A stretch of DNA of 8,055 bases from Syntrophomonadaceae bacterium (GCA_030526885.1 JAUNBV010000059.1:2683-10737), one strand, 5' to 3'. Positions 1 to 6,611 are shown, counted from the stretch's first letter. The notes: generated by a model not told the origin, from the sequence alone. Program-made: numbers and translations.

Positions 1-626
1 GTGGTCATGACTTCCTGCGCCTCGGTCACGGAGCGGGGATCTGCCATGTCGGCTTTGATGGCGGTGCTGATTACGCCGCTGCCCAGAGGCTTGGTGAGCC
101 ATAGCCTGTCCCCGGGCTGTGCGCCGCTGTTGCTGAGCATTTTGGCGGGGTGTACCAACCCGGTCACGGACAGGCCGTATTTGGGCTCGTTGTCATCCAC
201 GCTGTGGCCCCCTACCAGCAGGGCGCCGGCTTCTTTGATCTTGCTCAGGCCCCCGGCCAGTATTTCCCGCAACAGATTGAAGTCCCCGCATTGAGGGAAC
301 ATGACCAGATTCATGGCCAGCAGGGGCTGGCCGCCCATGGCGTAGATATCGTTAAGGGCGTTTACTGCGGCAATCTGCCCGAAAGCATACGGGTCGTCCA
401 TCATGGGGGTGAAAAAATCCACGGTCTGGATGAGGGCGACCTCGTCATTTAGGCGATAAACGCCCGCGTCGTCGCGCCGCTCCAGCCCTACTAGCAAGCG
501 GTGATCGGCAGGCAGCTCAAGCCCTTGCAAAATATCCTCCAGGGCCCCCGGCCCCAGTTTAGCCGCTCAACCGGCGGCGCGCACCATTTCGGTGAGCCGC
601 AGGGCGGCCGGTTCGATGGTGGTCAC
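1..626 (-). CDS. selD: Selenide, water dikinase (selenophosphate synthetase), Sec-containing, C-terminus cut by window edge
   Basis: SelD makes selenophosphate from selenide and ATP, the selenium donor for SelA. The reading frame runs off the window with 208 codons visible; the family is usually about 345 residues, so roughly 60% is here. Seen: the N-terminal motif AAG-U-AAKLGPG with an in-frame TGA at residue 20, where E. coli has catalytic Cys17, and Lys23 matching Lys20. Also seen: RRDDAGVY (about 50-57), TVDFFTP (68-74), NDIYAMGG (92-99) and VGGHS (138-142), followed by EPKYGLSVTG, all family hallmarks. The GTG start at 626 follows a weak AGGG site (633-636) by 6 nt. No other start codon lies between it and the upstream in-frame TAG; the only alternative is ATG at residue 14, which would leave six residues before Sec. 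It lies 36 bp after the aminopeptidase gene, probably in one operon with it and cvpA. The family call is very sure; Sec insertion is inferred from TGA, motif, hairpin and nearby selABC. Confidence 0.95.
539..557 (-). promoter_or_regulatory. Candidate bacterial SECIS hairpin in selD
   Basis: Starting 9 nt after the TGA, the mRNA can fold into an 8-bp stem (CTGGGGCC with GGCCCTGG, two G-U pairs) closed by a GGG loop. The apical loop begins 17 nt after the TGA, and G occupies the first loop bases. Bacterial SECIS elements bound by SelB lie within the coding sequence just downstream of UGA and usually have a G early in the loop, so position and loop fit. The loop is at the short end, and the sequence also encodes the conserved LGPGALE stretch, so part of its GC content is forced by coding. 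Confidence 0.7.
567..569 (-). other. In-frame TGA codon read as selenocysteine (SelD Sec20)
   Basis: The TGA sits exactly where SelD proteins carry the catalytic Cys or Sec, between AAG and AAK. SelD-like sequence is continuous on both sides in one frame: LTEMVRAAG before it, and AAKLGPGALEDIL after it. The residue aligned with the catalytic lysine is three positions downstream. All other Sec decoding genes are in this window, so recoding is far more likely than a nonsense mutation. Confidence 0.93.
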
Positions 627-662
627 ATTGATCCCTACTTTCGCGCGGGAATGCGAGCGGAA

Positions 663-2087
663 CTAATTGCGGCTCGCGTTCCCGGTATAGTTCTGTAAAA
701 AGGCCTTATAGGCCTTGTAGGTCATATAGATGTCGCTTTTGGCAGTGACCTCGAAGGGGGCATGCATGCTCATCACGGGAACGCCGCAGTCCACAACCTC
801 CAGGCCAAAATACGCTATATACTGGGCGACGGTGCCGCCGCCGCCGATATCCACCTTGCCTAACTCACCCACCTGCCAGCGGACGCCGGCGTCATCGAAC
901 AGTTTGCGTAAGGTAGCGATGAATTCGGGGTTGGCGTCGCTGGCGCCGGATTTGCCGCGCGAGCCGGTATATTTGGTCAGGGCCATGCCCCGGTTTAAGA
1001 AACTGTTATTGCGTTTTTCAAATACCGACGGGTAGTTGGTGTCCACCGCAGAATTGACATCCGCCGACAGGGCGCAGGAATTAGTCAATGCCTGCCGCAC
1101 GTCGTAATAGTCGGTGCTGCCGGTGAAGCGTAGCAGTTGGGCGGTCAGGTTTTCCAGCAGCAGCGATTGCAGGCCGGTATTGCCGGCGCTGCCGATTTCC
1201 TCTTTGTCCACGAATACGCACAATGCGGTCTTTGCCGGCTTTTTTACCTCCAATATAGCTTGCAGCGAGGTCCAGGCGCACACGCGATCGTCCTGCCCGT
1301 AGCCGCCGACCATGCTGCGGTCGAAACCCACGTGGCGGGCGGGAAAGGCAGGCACAATCTCCAGCTCGGCGCTGGTAAAGTCCTCTTCCCCAATGCCATA
1401 TTCCCGCTGTAATAGCTCCAGCGCGTGCGCCTTTACCGCCGGGCCTTCGGCTTTGGGCAAGGGCCGGCTGGCGAACAGCACGTTTAGGTCCTCGCCTTCA
1501 ATGCCCTTGGCCATGGTCTTGGCCATCTGGTCCTGCGCCAGATGGGGCAGCAGGTCGCTGATGGTGAAAACCGGATCCCCCGGCTTTTCGCCGATGGTTA
1601 TTTCCACCAGTGAGCCGTCCTTTTTCGCCACCACGCCGTGCAGGGCCAGCGGGATGGTCACCCACTGGTATTTCTTGATGCCGCCGTAGTAATGGGTCTT
1701 CAGCAGGGCGAGCTCCTCGTCCTCATACAACGGGTTGCCCTTGAGGTCCAGGCGGGGAGCATCGATATGGGAAGCCACCAGGTTCATGCCTGCGGTGAGC
1801 GGATTTTTGCCCAGCACCGCCAGCGCTACCGCCTTGCCCTTGTGGGAGAGCAGTATCTTGGCACCAGGGGCGGCGGATTTCAGCTCGCTCAAGGGCTTGA
1901 ATCCGGTCTGGCGCGCGGCCCGTTCAATGAAGCGCGCCGCCTCGCGCTCGGTTTTGCCCTGGTTCAGAAAATCGATATAGCCGTCGCTGAAGGCCAGCGC
2001 GGCATCCAGTTCCTTGCCCGCCAACAGGCTCCAGTTGTTTTTGACCGCTTCCTCCTTTTTTGCTGCGGGGGTATCCTTCTTTGCCAT
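663..2087 (-). CDS. apeA: M18-family metalloaminopeptidase (aminopeptidase 1 type)
   Basis: A cytosolic two-zinc aminopeptidase of 474 residues that removes N-terminal residues from peptides; M18 enzymes are dodecameric and often prefer acidic residues, but substrate preference cannot be read here. Seen: SHIDAPRLDL (His107, zinc ligand), KTHYYGGIKKYQW (130-142), GQDDR (264-268, bridging Asp), DKEEIGS (294-300, catalytic and ligand Glu), SADV (Asp343) and MHAPFE (441-446, His442 ligand). All expected metal and catalytic residues are present and the length is normal. The start at 2087 is chosen because AGGAGG (2095-2100) lies 7 nt upstream; an in-frame ATG at 2132 would add 15 residues without a comparable site. 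It lies 55 bp after cvpA and 36 bp before selD, so all three are probably cotranscribed. No selenium link is known to me; the symbol follows the clostridial 'M18 aminopeptidase 1' subgroup from memory and is less sure than the family. Confidence 0.93.
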   Translation of the reverse strand: MAKKDTPAAKKEEAVKNNWSLLAGKELDAALAFSDGYIDFLNQGKTEREAARFIERAARQTGFKPLSELKSAAPGAKILLSHKGKAVALAVLGKNPLTAGMNLVASHIDAPRLDLKGNPLYEDEELALLKTHYYGGIKKYQWVTIPLALHGVVAKKDGSLVEITIGEKPGDPVFTISDLLPHLAQDQMAKTMAKGIEGEDLNVLFASRPLPKAEGPAVKAHALELLQREYGIGEEDFTSAELEIVPAFPARHVGFDRSMVGGYGQDDRVCAWTSLQAILEVKKPAKTALCVFVDKEEIGSAGNTGLQSLLLENLTAQLLRFTGSTDYYDVRQALTNSCALSADVNSAVDTNYPSVFEKRNNSFLNRGMALTKYTGSRGKSGASDANPEFIATLRKLFDDAGVRWQVGELGKVDIGGGGTVAQYIAYFGLEVVDCGVPVMSMHAPFEVTAKSDIYMTYKAYKAFLQNYTGNASRN

Positions 2088-2094
2088 AACATTT

Positions 2095-2100
2095 CCTCCT
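2095..2100 (-). promoter_or_regulatory. Ribosome binding site of the M18 aminopeptidase
   Basis: AGGAGG lies 7 nt before the ATG at 2087. It decides the start against the in-frame ATG at 2132. Confidence 0.85.
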
Positions 2101-2142
2101 CGTATGATGCTTATATAGCTATTATGAGCCATTGGGGGGCGG

Positions 2143-2838
2143 CTATGCCCGCTGTGCCAGCCATTCCATCAGCGCGGCGCTGGTATCGTCGAAGCGGCTC
2201 AGCACCGACGATTCCTCTATCATCGTCGCAGCGCGGTCGGGCCACTCCGCGCCCCGATAGCTGGCGAATTCCAAAAAGGGACTGCTCAACAGCAGCAGGA
2301 TCCACACTAGCAAGGCGCCCTTCAGCAGGCCTAAGGCCCCGCCGAGGAGGCGGTTGGGGATACTCAAGGGGCCAAAGCTAAACAGCAGGTTCAGCGCCCA
2401 GAAAGCGGCCCGCAGCAGTATGTAGGCCAGCACGAAGATGAGCAGGAGGGACAAGGCCAGCGTCAGCTTGCCGGCCAGATATTCGGCCGGGGTGAGGCCG
2501 TTCAGGAATTGCAGTAGTGAGGAATCCAGCAAGGTGACCGGCAGGGAAGCGCCGCTTGCCAGCCAGAAAGCCCCCGCGCCGGCGTCGGCGTATTCGGGAT
2601 GGACGGCGGGATTGTAGGCCAGCAGCGGAACTGCCTCGCCCAGCTTGGCGGAGAGATTTTCCGCCAACTGAAAGCGCTCCTGCAAAAATACATAGACCGC
2701 CAGTTTGTTGCGCCAAGCCAGCCACACCGCGCCGATGAGCGCGATGATACCGGAGAGCGCGCTGATGAAGCCTTTGCGCCAGCCCAGCGCGAGGCTCAGC
2801 GCGATGATGACCAGCACGATGATATCCACCGGGTTCAT
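2143..2838 (-). CDS. CvpA-family integral membrane protein
   Basis: A 231-residue membrane protein that looks like the CvpA (colicin V production) family, whose biochemical role is poorly defined. Seen: a family-like N-terminus MNPVDIIVLVI; two hydrophobic helices at about 5-21 and 25-43 separated by the short GWRKGF turn; a longer, mostly non-membrane stretch at about 45-118; and two more helices at about 123-150 and 165-187, with PNRLLGGALGLLKG between them, typical of CvpA proteins. The C-terminal 40 residues are polar and probably cytoplasmic. Length is somewhat above the common 160-220. AAGGAG (2849-2854) lies 10 nt before the ATG. It is the first gene after a strong promoter (2877-2905) and is followed by the aminopeptidase and selD; nothing in the sequence explains a functional link. 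The family assignment rests on topology and motif resemblance. Confidence 0.8.
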   Translation of the reverse strand: MNPVDIIVLVIIALSLALGWRKGFISALSGIIALIGAVWLAWRNKLAVYVFLQERFQLAENLSAKLGEAVPLLAYNPAVHPEYADAGAGAFWLASGASLPVTLLDSSLLQFLNGLTPAEYLAGKLTLALSLLLIFVLAYILLRAAFWALNLLFSFGPLSIPNRLLGGALGLLKGALLVWILLLLSSPFLEFASYRGAEWPDRAATMIEESSVLSRFDDTSAALMEWLAQRA

Positions 2839-2876
2839 GATTTATCAGCTCCTTGACCACGGGCATGCTTTTCCTG

Positions 2877-2905
2877 ATTATACACCAAATAGTGTCAGTT
2901 GTCAG
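2877..2905 (-). promoter_or_regulatory. Sigma-A-type promoter for cvpA-apeA-selD
   Basis: On the minus strand, CTGACA (2905-2900, five of six matches to TTGACA) is followed by an exact 17-nt spacer and a perfect TATAAT (2882-2877). Transcription would begin near 2870, giving a leader of about 30 nt before cvpA. The -35 region carries a short repeat (CTGACAACTGACA). It lies just after the selC terminator, so it plausibly starts a separate transcript that includes selD. Confidence 0.8.
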
Positions 2906-2940
2906 TTTCTTTCCTCCGGGACCCGCCGCTTATGGGGGCT

Positions 2941-2972
2941 GATAAAAATACCCGACGATACATATCGTCGGG
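2941..2972 (-). terminator. Rho-independent terminator downstream of selC
   Basis: On the minus strand a 9-bp perfect stem (CCCGACGAT with ATCGTCGGG, 2972-2951) closes a 4-nt loop, followed directly by a T-rich tail TATTTTTATC (2950-2941). The polarity matches transcription coming from selC and the genes upstream. It separates them from the cvpA-apeA-selD promoter about 35 nt further on. Confidence 0.85.
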
Positions 2973-3052
2973 GGGTGTGGTCGGTCAGGGGGGAGCAAGC
3001 CGCGCGCGGGGCAAAGTTCAGGCGTGCCGGCGCATGTGCGCCAAGGTAAAAT

Positions 3053-3150
3053 TGGCGGGAGCGTGTGCGAATCGAACACACCAACCGCAGGATCACTACG
3101 GCTCAACCGGGTTTGAAGCCCGGGCGGCCCACCAGGACCGATCCGCCCCC
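3053..3150 (-). tRNA. selC: Selenocysteine tRNA, anticodon TCA (UCA)
   Basis: This 98-nt tRNA decodes UGA as selenocysteine; E. coli selC is 95 nt. It folds from position 1 as: an acceptor arm of 8 positions (GGGGGCGG with ACGCTCCC, 7 pairs plus one G-A mismatch); an unusually long 6-bp D stem (CGGTCC with GGGCCG) and a 4-nt TGGT loop; a 5-bp anticodon stem with loop CTTCAAA, anticodon TCA at 3116-3114; a long variable arm with an 8-pair stem and 5-nt loop; and a 5-bp T stem with loop TTCGATT. The discriminator is G and CCA is encoded. The long acceptor, 6-bp D stem, long variable arm and UCA anticodon together are diagnostic for bacterial tRNA-Sec and rule out tRNA-Ser or a suppressor tRNA. 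It has a likely promoter upstream (3171-3200) and a terminator downstream, and lies close to selA, selB and selD. Confidence 0.96.
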
Positions 3151-3170
3151 ATTTATAGTATGCCATTGCG

Positions 3171-3200
3171 ATATTACCACAGTTGGCATCGCTTAGTCAA
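3171..3200 (-). promoter_or_regulatory. Probable promoter of selC
   Basis: On the minus strand TTGACT (3200-3195) is followed by an 18-nt spacer and TAATAT (3176-3171), leaving about 20 nt to the first base of the tRNA. The -35 matches five of six consensus positions, the -10 only four of six. It lies in the 69-bp gap between the CBS-ACT gene and selC, where no terminator is visible, so read-through from the upstream genes is also possible. Confidence 0.6.
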
Positions 3201-3219
3201 AGCTGATGCGCCGGCAACA

Positions 3220-3888
3220 TTAATTTCGAGCCGGGGTGTCGCCGGAAATAAATACGGATTCGGGCTGGTAGCCCATGGCGCGCAACTCGGCCAGCACTTC
3301 TTCGCAGCCGCCGCCGGCTATGCGCAGGATCAGTTTGTAGCGCTGGGCGCGGTCGTCGAAAAAGAGTACGGAGTTGGTTATATTCAGGTTCTTGCGGCCA
3401 AACAGGCCGGTGATCTCAGCCACCGTACCGGGATGGTCTTTGATGTAAAAATCGATGCGGGTGTGCTCGCTGCGCACGCCCAGGATGTCGATGAAGGCAT
3501 CGAAGATATCGGTTTCGGTGATGATGCCTACCAGGGCGCCGTTTTCCACCACCGGCAGGCCACCGATGGAGTGTTCGCGCATCAAGCGGGCGGCGCTCTC
3601 GACGTAGTCGTCGGGGCCGATGGTGATGAGCTGCTGCCGGGGCGGTAGGGCCTCGTGTACGTCAACGCGCGCCAACAGGTAGTTGAGCTCGTGCATGCTC
3701 AAGGTGGTGGCGTTGGAGGGAGTGGCCCGCGACAGGTCGATGTTGGTGACCAGCCCCACCAGCTTGCCGTCCTTCATCACCGGCAAGCGGCGGCATCCGG
3801 TCTCCGTCATCAGGTCGCGGGCGTCGCGGATGCTCTGATAATAGTCGATGGTGCGGGGATGGGCGGTCATGCGGTCTCTTACTCTCAT
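3220..3888 (-). CDS. CBS-CBS-ACT domain regulatory protein (AcuB-like)
   Basis: A 222-residue soluble protein with two CBS domains (about 1-55 and 75-133) and a C-terminal ACT-like domain (about 143-213). Seen: MRVRDRMTAHPRTI opening CBS1, LPVMKDGKLVGLVTNIDL closing it, SIGGLPVVENGALVGIITETDIF in CBS2, and IDFYIKDHPGTVAEITGLFG starting the ACT domain. CBS pairs usually bind adenine nucleotides and ACT domains bind small ligands such as amino acids, so a ligand-sensing role is likely; the ligand and target are unknown. Proteins of this build are often annotated as acetoin utilization protein AcuB, but no acetoin genes are here. The ATG at 3888 is chosen because AAGGAA (3894-3899) lies 5 nt upstream; the frame stays open to 4032, but that extension overlaps livF and is not CBS-like. 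It follows livF by 16 bp, so the two are surely cotranscribed, which suggests a link to amino acid uptake. Confidence 0.9.
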   Translation of the reverse strand: MRVRDRMTAHPRTIDYYQSIRDARDLMTETGCRRLPVMKDGKLVGLVTNIDLSRATPSNATTLSMHELNYLLARVDVHEALPPRQQLITIGPDDYVESAARLMREHSIGGLPVVENGALVGIITETDIFDAFIDILGVRSEHTRIDFYIKDHPGTVAEITGLFGRKNLNITNSVLFFDDRAQRYKLILRIAGGGCEEVLAELRAMGYQPESVFISGDTPARN

Positions 3889-3904
3889 GGGCGTTCCTTC
3901 CTTT

Positions 3905-4609
3905 CTATCCTCCCAGATAGGCTTTCTGCACATCGGGGCTTTGAGCCAATGCGGCGGCCGGGCCCTGCAATACGATGCGCCCGGTCTCCAGCACGTAGGC
4001 GGAATCGGCGATGGACAGGGCCATGCTGGCATTTTGCTCCACCAGCAGGATGGTGGTGCCGGCGCGGTTTATCTCGCGGATGATTTTGAATATCTCCTGA
4101 ACCAGCAACGGAGCCAGCCCCATAGAGGGTTCATCCATCAGCAACAGCTCCGGGCGGCTCATCAGGGCGCGCCCGATGGCCAGCATTTGCTGTTCGCCGC
4201 CGGACAGGGTGCCGGCCAGCTGTTTTTTGCGCTCCTCCAGCCGGGGAAAGCGGTCGAAAACGCCGCGCATATCGTTCAGGAGGTTGGTTTTATCCCGGCG
4301 CAGGTAAGCGCCCATTTCCAGATTTTCCATCACGCTCATCTGGGGGAAGACCCGCCTTCCCTCCGGTACCTGCGAAATGCCCAGACCCACTATTTTATCG
4401 GGCGCGGTCTTGGCGATGCTTTGGCCTTTATAGATGATGTCGCCGTTTTTGGGCCGGAGCAGGCCGGAGATGCTTTTTAAAGTGGTGCTCTTGCCCGCAC
4501 CGTTGGCCCCGATAAGGGTGACGATGCTGCCTTCCTTCACTTCCAGCGACAGAGAGCGCAGGGCGTGGATGCTTCCGTAATAGACGTCTATGTCGTTGAT
4601 CTGCAGCAC
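3905..4609 (-). CDS. livF: Branched-chain amino acid ABC transporter ATP-binding protein LivF
   Basis: One of the two cytoplasmic ATPases (LivG and LivF) that drive the LivHM permease with a periplasmic or lipoprotein binding protein, normally importing leucine, isoleucine and valine. At 234 residues it has normal LivF length. Seen: Walker A GANGAGKST (34-42), Q-loop SQVPEGRRVFPQ (79-90, very typical of LivF), ABC signature LSGGEQ (135-140), Walker B LLLMDEP (155-161) and LVEQN (189-193), the usual LivF form of the switch region. The start is a GTG at 4609, with GGAGAGG (4621-4627) 11 nt upstream, slightly far; its frame is the same as that of selB, whose stop is 24 bp before. Oddly, livG, livM, livH and the binding protein are not beside it: selB and selA occupy that side. 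The partners may be elsewhere, or the related urea or amide ABC systems may be served instead. The family call is secure; the substrate is not. Confidence 0.93.
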   Translation of the reverse strand: MLQINDIDVYYGSIHALRSLSLEVKEGSIVTLIGANGAGKSTTLKSISGLLRPKNGDIIYKGQSIAKTAPDKIVGLGISQVPEGRRVFPQMSVMENLEMGAYLRRDKTNLLNDMRGVFDRFPRLEERKKQLAGTLSGGEQQMLAIGRALMSRPELLLMDEPSMGLAPLLVQEIFKIIREINRAGTTILLVEQNASMALSIADSAYVLETGRIVLQGPAAALAQSPDVQKAYLGG

Positions 4610-4633
4610 AGCGGCTTCTTCCTCTCCAGTGGT

Positions 4634-6547
4634 TTATTGATAGCGCATCCGCACGTCGCCCACGCGGCGGGTGAAACGGATGCGGTCCAGGTATTCGATT
4701 AGCGGCAGCACGTACTTGCGGCTGCTGCCTAACAGGTCGCGCGCGGCGCCCATGGACAGTTCTTTTTCCGTTGCAAAATGTTTCTCCAAGAGGGCTTTGG
4801 CTTCCTGCACGGCGGCGGAGCTGAACCAAACTTTTTCGGCCACTTTGACGATAAGCCCCTGCTCAAAGAGGTAGTTTAACAGCTCGGCCAGCTCAGGCTC
4901 AGGCAGGGCGAGCGCGGCGGCCAATTCCTCGGAGGAGGGGGGAGCGAAGCGGTTGTCGCCGTTATCAAGGCGGCGCACAATGTCGTCCAGCCGCGCCTGG
5001 GTCTGCGCCGTGACCACGGGCGCGCCGTCCGGCAAGGCGACCATAGTGTCTCGACTGACAATCTGGCGCTCCTCCTCCATGAAGCGCAGGATGTGGTTGA
5101 ACGCCTTGGCGTTGAGCGCGCTGTAATAACGGCTGCGCAGTTCCTCGCGGGGGAAGGCAAAGCGCAGGGGGTATTTTTCCTGCTGGGCCTCAATGGCGGT
5201 ACGGATGCGGGCCAATATGCCCTGTAAGCCGCGGCGGCTGATATATTGGTCGCCGCGCCCGGTGATATCGGCGATGAGCTCGTCTTCCACCAACTGGGCC
5301 AAGGCCTCGGCGATGGCTCCGGCTTCACTGCCGGTGGCTTTGGCCAACGCCTCGGGGCTTAGGGGCATGAAGTCGGAGTTTTGCAGTTCGCGCAGCAACA
5401 GATCGTAGAGACTGCCTTCTTCCTTGATGGCCATGGCCTCCAGCACGTCCTCGCGGAAACGCTTCTGCTTGGGGGCGGTGGGGTCAATGATGGCGCCGCC
5501 GCCGATGGTGTGGACCGGCGAGTAATAGCGCAGCACGAAGAGGTCGCCCTTATAGGCCACGATGGGTTTTTCCATGGCGATCTGCACGTAGCCCTCCTCG
5601 CCCGGCAGCAGCTCGTCGCGGTCCAGCAGAAACACGCGTCCCAGGCTTTCGTCGGTGCCGAGATGGAAGCGCACACGGTTGAAGTTGCGCAAGGTGCGGG
5701 GGCTATCCGACAGCAGCCGCAGCCTGGCGTCCACCCGGTGGGAGGGGGTGAGATAACCGGGGGAGGCCAGCAGATAGCCGCGTTTGATTTCCGCCAATTC
5801 GATGCCCTGCAGGTTGACGGCTACGCGCTGACCGGCCAAAGCGGTGGGGACCTTTTCGTTGTGTACCTGCAGGGTGCGGATTTTCACGGTCTTTTGCACC
5901 GGCATCAGCTCCAGGGTGTCGCCCACGTTGATCTCCCCCGACCATAGGGTGCCGGTGACTACGGTGCCGAAGCCGGAGATGGAGAATACGCGGTCGATGG
6001 GCAGCCGGGCGTAGCCAAAGCTGCTCTTTTCGGCCACGGTTTCTGCCACGCGCTCGATCTCTGCCAGCAGCGCGGGGATGCCTTCCCCGGTGACGGCGGA
6101 TACGCTGAGGATGGGGGCTTCGGCCAGCGGCCCTTTGGCCAGATATTCGCGGATTTCCTCCTCCATAAGCAGCAGCCATTCCTCGTCCACCATATCTTTT
6201 TTGGTGATGACCACAATGCCCTTTTTTACGCCCAGCAGCTCGATGATGTCCATGTGCTCACGGGTCTGCGGCATGACGCCTTCGTCGGCGGCGATAGTAA
6301 ACAGCACCATATCGATGCCGAAGGCGCCGGCCAGCATGTGGCGGATGAAGCGCTCGTGGCCGGGCACGTCCACGATGGCGGCGTGCTGGCCGCCGGGCAG
6401 CTCAAAGGGGGCAAACCCCAGCTCGATGGAGATGCCGCGCTGTTTTTCTTCTTTCAAACGGTCGGTATCGCGCCCGGTAAGCGCTTTGACCAGCGTGGTC
6501 TTGCCGTGGTCTATATGGCCGGCCGTACCGATGATAAGTCGCTTCAA
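4634..6547 (-). CDS. selB: Selenocysteine-specific elongation factor SelB
   Basis: SelB replaces EF-Tu for Sec: it binds GTP, selenocysteinyl-tRNA and the SECIS hairpin of the mRNA, and brings the tRNA to ribosomes paused at UGA. At 637 residues it is close to the clostridial form (Moorella SelB is about 634). Seen: G1 GTAGHIDHGKT (7-17), G2 RGISIELGFA (37-46), G3 DVPGHERF (60-67, with DVPGHE typical of SelB), G4 TKKD (115-118) and G5-like SAVTGEG; then the beta-barrel domains with FSISGFGTVVTGTLWSG; then a long C-terminal half that in the family forms four winged helices, ending in SSRKYVLPLIEYLDRIRFTRRVGDVRMR, the RNA-binding end. The start is a TTG at 6547, supported by AGGAGG (6556-6561) at 8 nt and by MKRLIIGTAGH. 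It lies 64 bp after selA and 24 bp before livF. It appears complete and functional. Confidence 0.97.
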   Translation of the reverse strand: MKRLIIGTAGHIDHGKTTLVKALTGRDTDRLKEEKQRGISIELGFAPFELPGGQHAAIVDVPGHERFIRHMLAGAFGIDMVLFTIAADEGVMPQTREHMDIIELLGVKKGIVVITKKDMVDEEWLLLMEEEIREYLAKGPLAEAPILSVSAVTGEGIPALLAEIERVAETVAEKSSFGYARLPIDRVFSISGFGTVVTGTLWSGEINVGDTLELMPVQKTVKIRTLQVHNEKVPTALAGQRVAVNLQGIELAEIKRGYLLASPGYLTPSHRVDARLRLLSDSPRTLRNFNRVRFHLGTDESLGRVFLLDRDELLPGEEGYVQIAMEKPIVAYKGDLFVLRYYSPVHTIGGGAIIDPTAPKQKRFREDVLEAMAIKEEGSLYDLLLRELQNSDFMPLSPEALAKATGSEAGAIAEALAQLVEDELIADITGRGDQYISRRGLQGILARIRTAIEAQQEKYPLRFAFPREELRSRYYSALNAKAFNHILRFMEEERQIVSRDTMVALPDGAPVVTAQTQARLDDIVRRLDNGDNRFAPPSSEELAAALALPEPELAELLNYLFEQGLIVKVAEKVWFSSAAVQEAKALLEKHFATEKELSMGAARDLLGSSRKYVLPLIEYLDRIRFTRRVGDVRMRYQ

Positions 6548-6555
6548 AACGGTTT

Positions 6556-6561
6556 CCTCCT
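6556..6561 (-). promoter_or_regulatory. Ribosome binding site of selB
   Basis: AGGAGG lies 8 nt before the TTG codon at 6547 and supports this non-ATG start, which is where SelB homologues begin (KRLIIGTAGHIDHGKTT). Confidence 0.85.
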
Positions 6562-6611
6562 AAATAGCCCTGTTCGCTGCCGCTAAACAGAGCGGGTTTA
6601 TGCCGTTACCC

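Noticed and set aside
1638..2381. Long plus-strand ORF of 247 codons
   Set aside because: It is antisense to the M18 aminopeptidase and cvpA, both with clear motifs and ribosome binding sites; its protein resembles no family and spans two genes.
3029..3042. Short palindrome GGCGCATGTGCGCC just after the 3' end of selC
   Set aside because: Only five pairs around a 4-nt loop, and no T-run follows; too weak to call a terminator when a much better one lies about 60 nt downstream.
2902..3096. Minus-strand ORF of 64 codons overlapping the 3' half of selC
   Set aside because: It starts inside the tRNA and reads through the terminator stem; low-complexity composition and no ribosome binding site.
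2899..3648. Plus-strand ORF of 249 codons across selC and the CBS-ACT gene
   Set aside because: It runs antisense through a tRNA, a terminator and a well-supported coding gene. No recognisable protein features.
3889..4032. 48-residue N-terminal extension of the CBS-ACT protein
   Set aside because: It lies mostly inside livF in another frame, is rich in Pro, Trp and Cys unlike the rest, and the ATG at 3888 has a good ribosome binding site and starts the CBS domain.
5381..5947. Plus-strand ORF of 188 codons within selB
   Set aside because: Antisense shadow of a conserved GTPase gene in GC-rich DNA; no family resemblance.
6548..6611. Possible regulatory element or terminator between selA and selB
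   Set aside because: Only a weak CTGTT/AACAG pairing with a 10-nt loop and no T tail; apart from the selB ribosome binding site I see nothing supportable.
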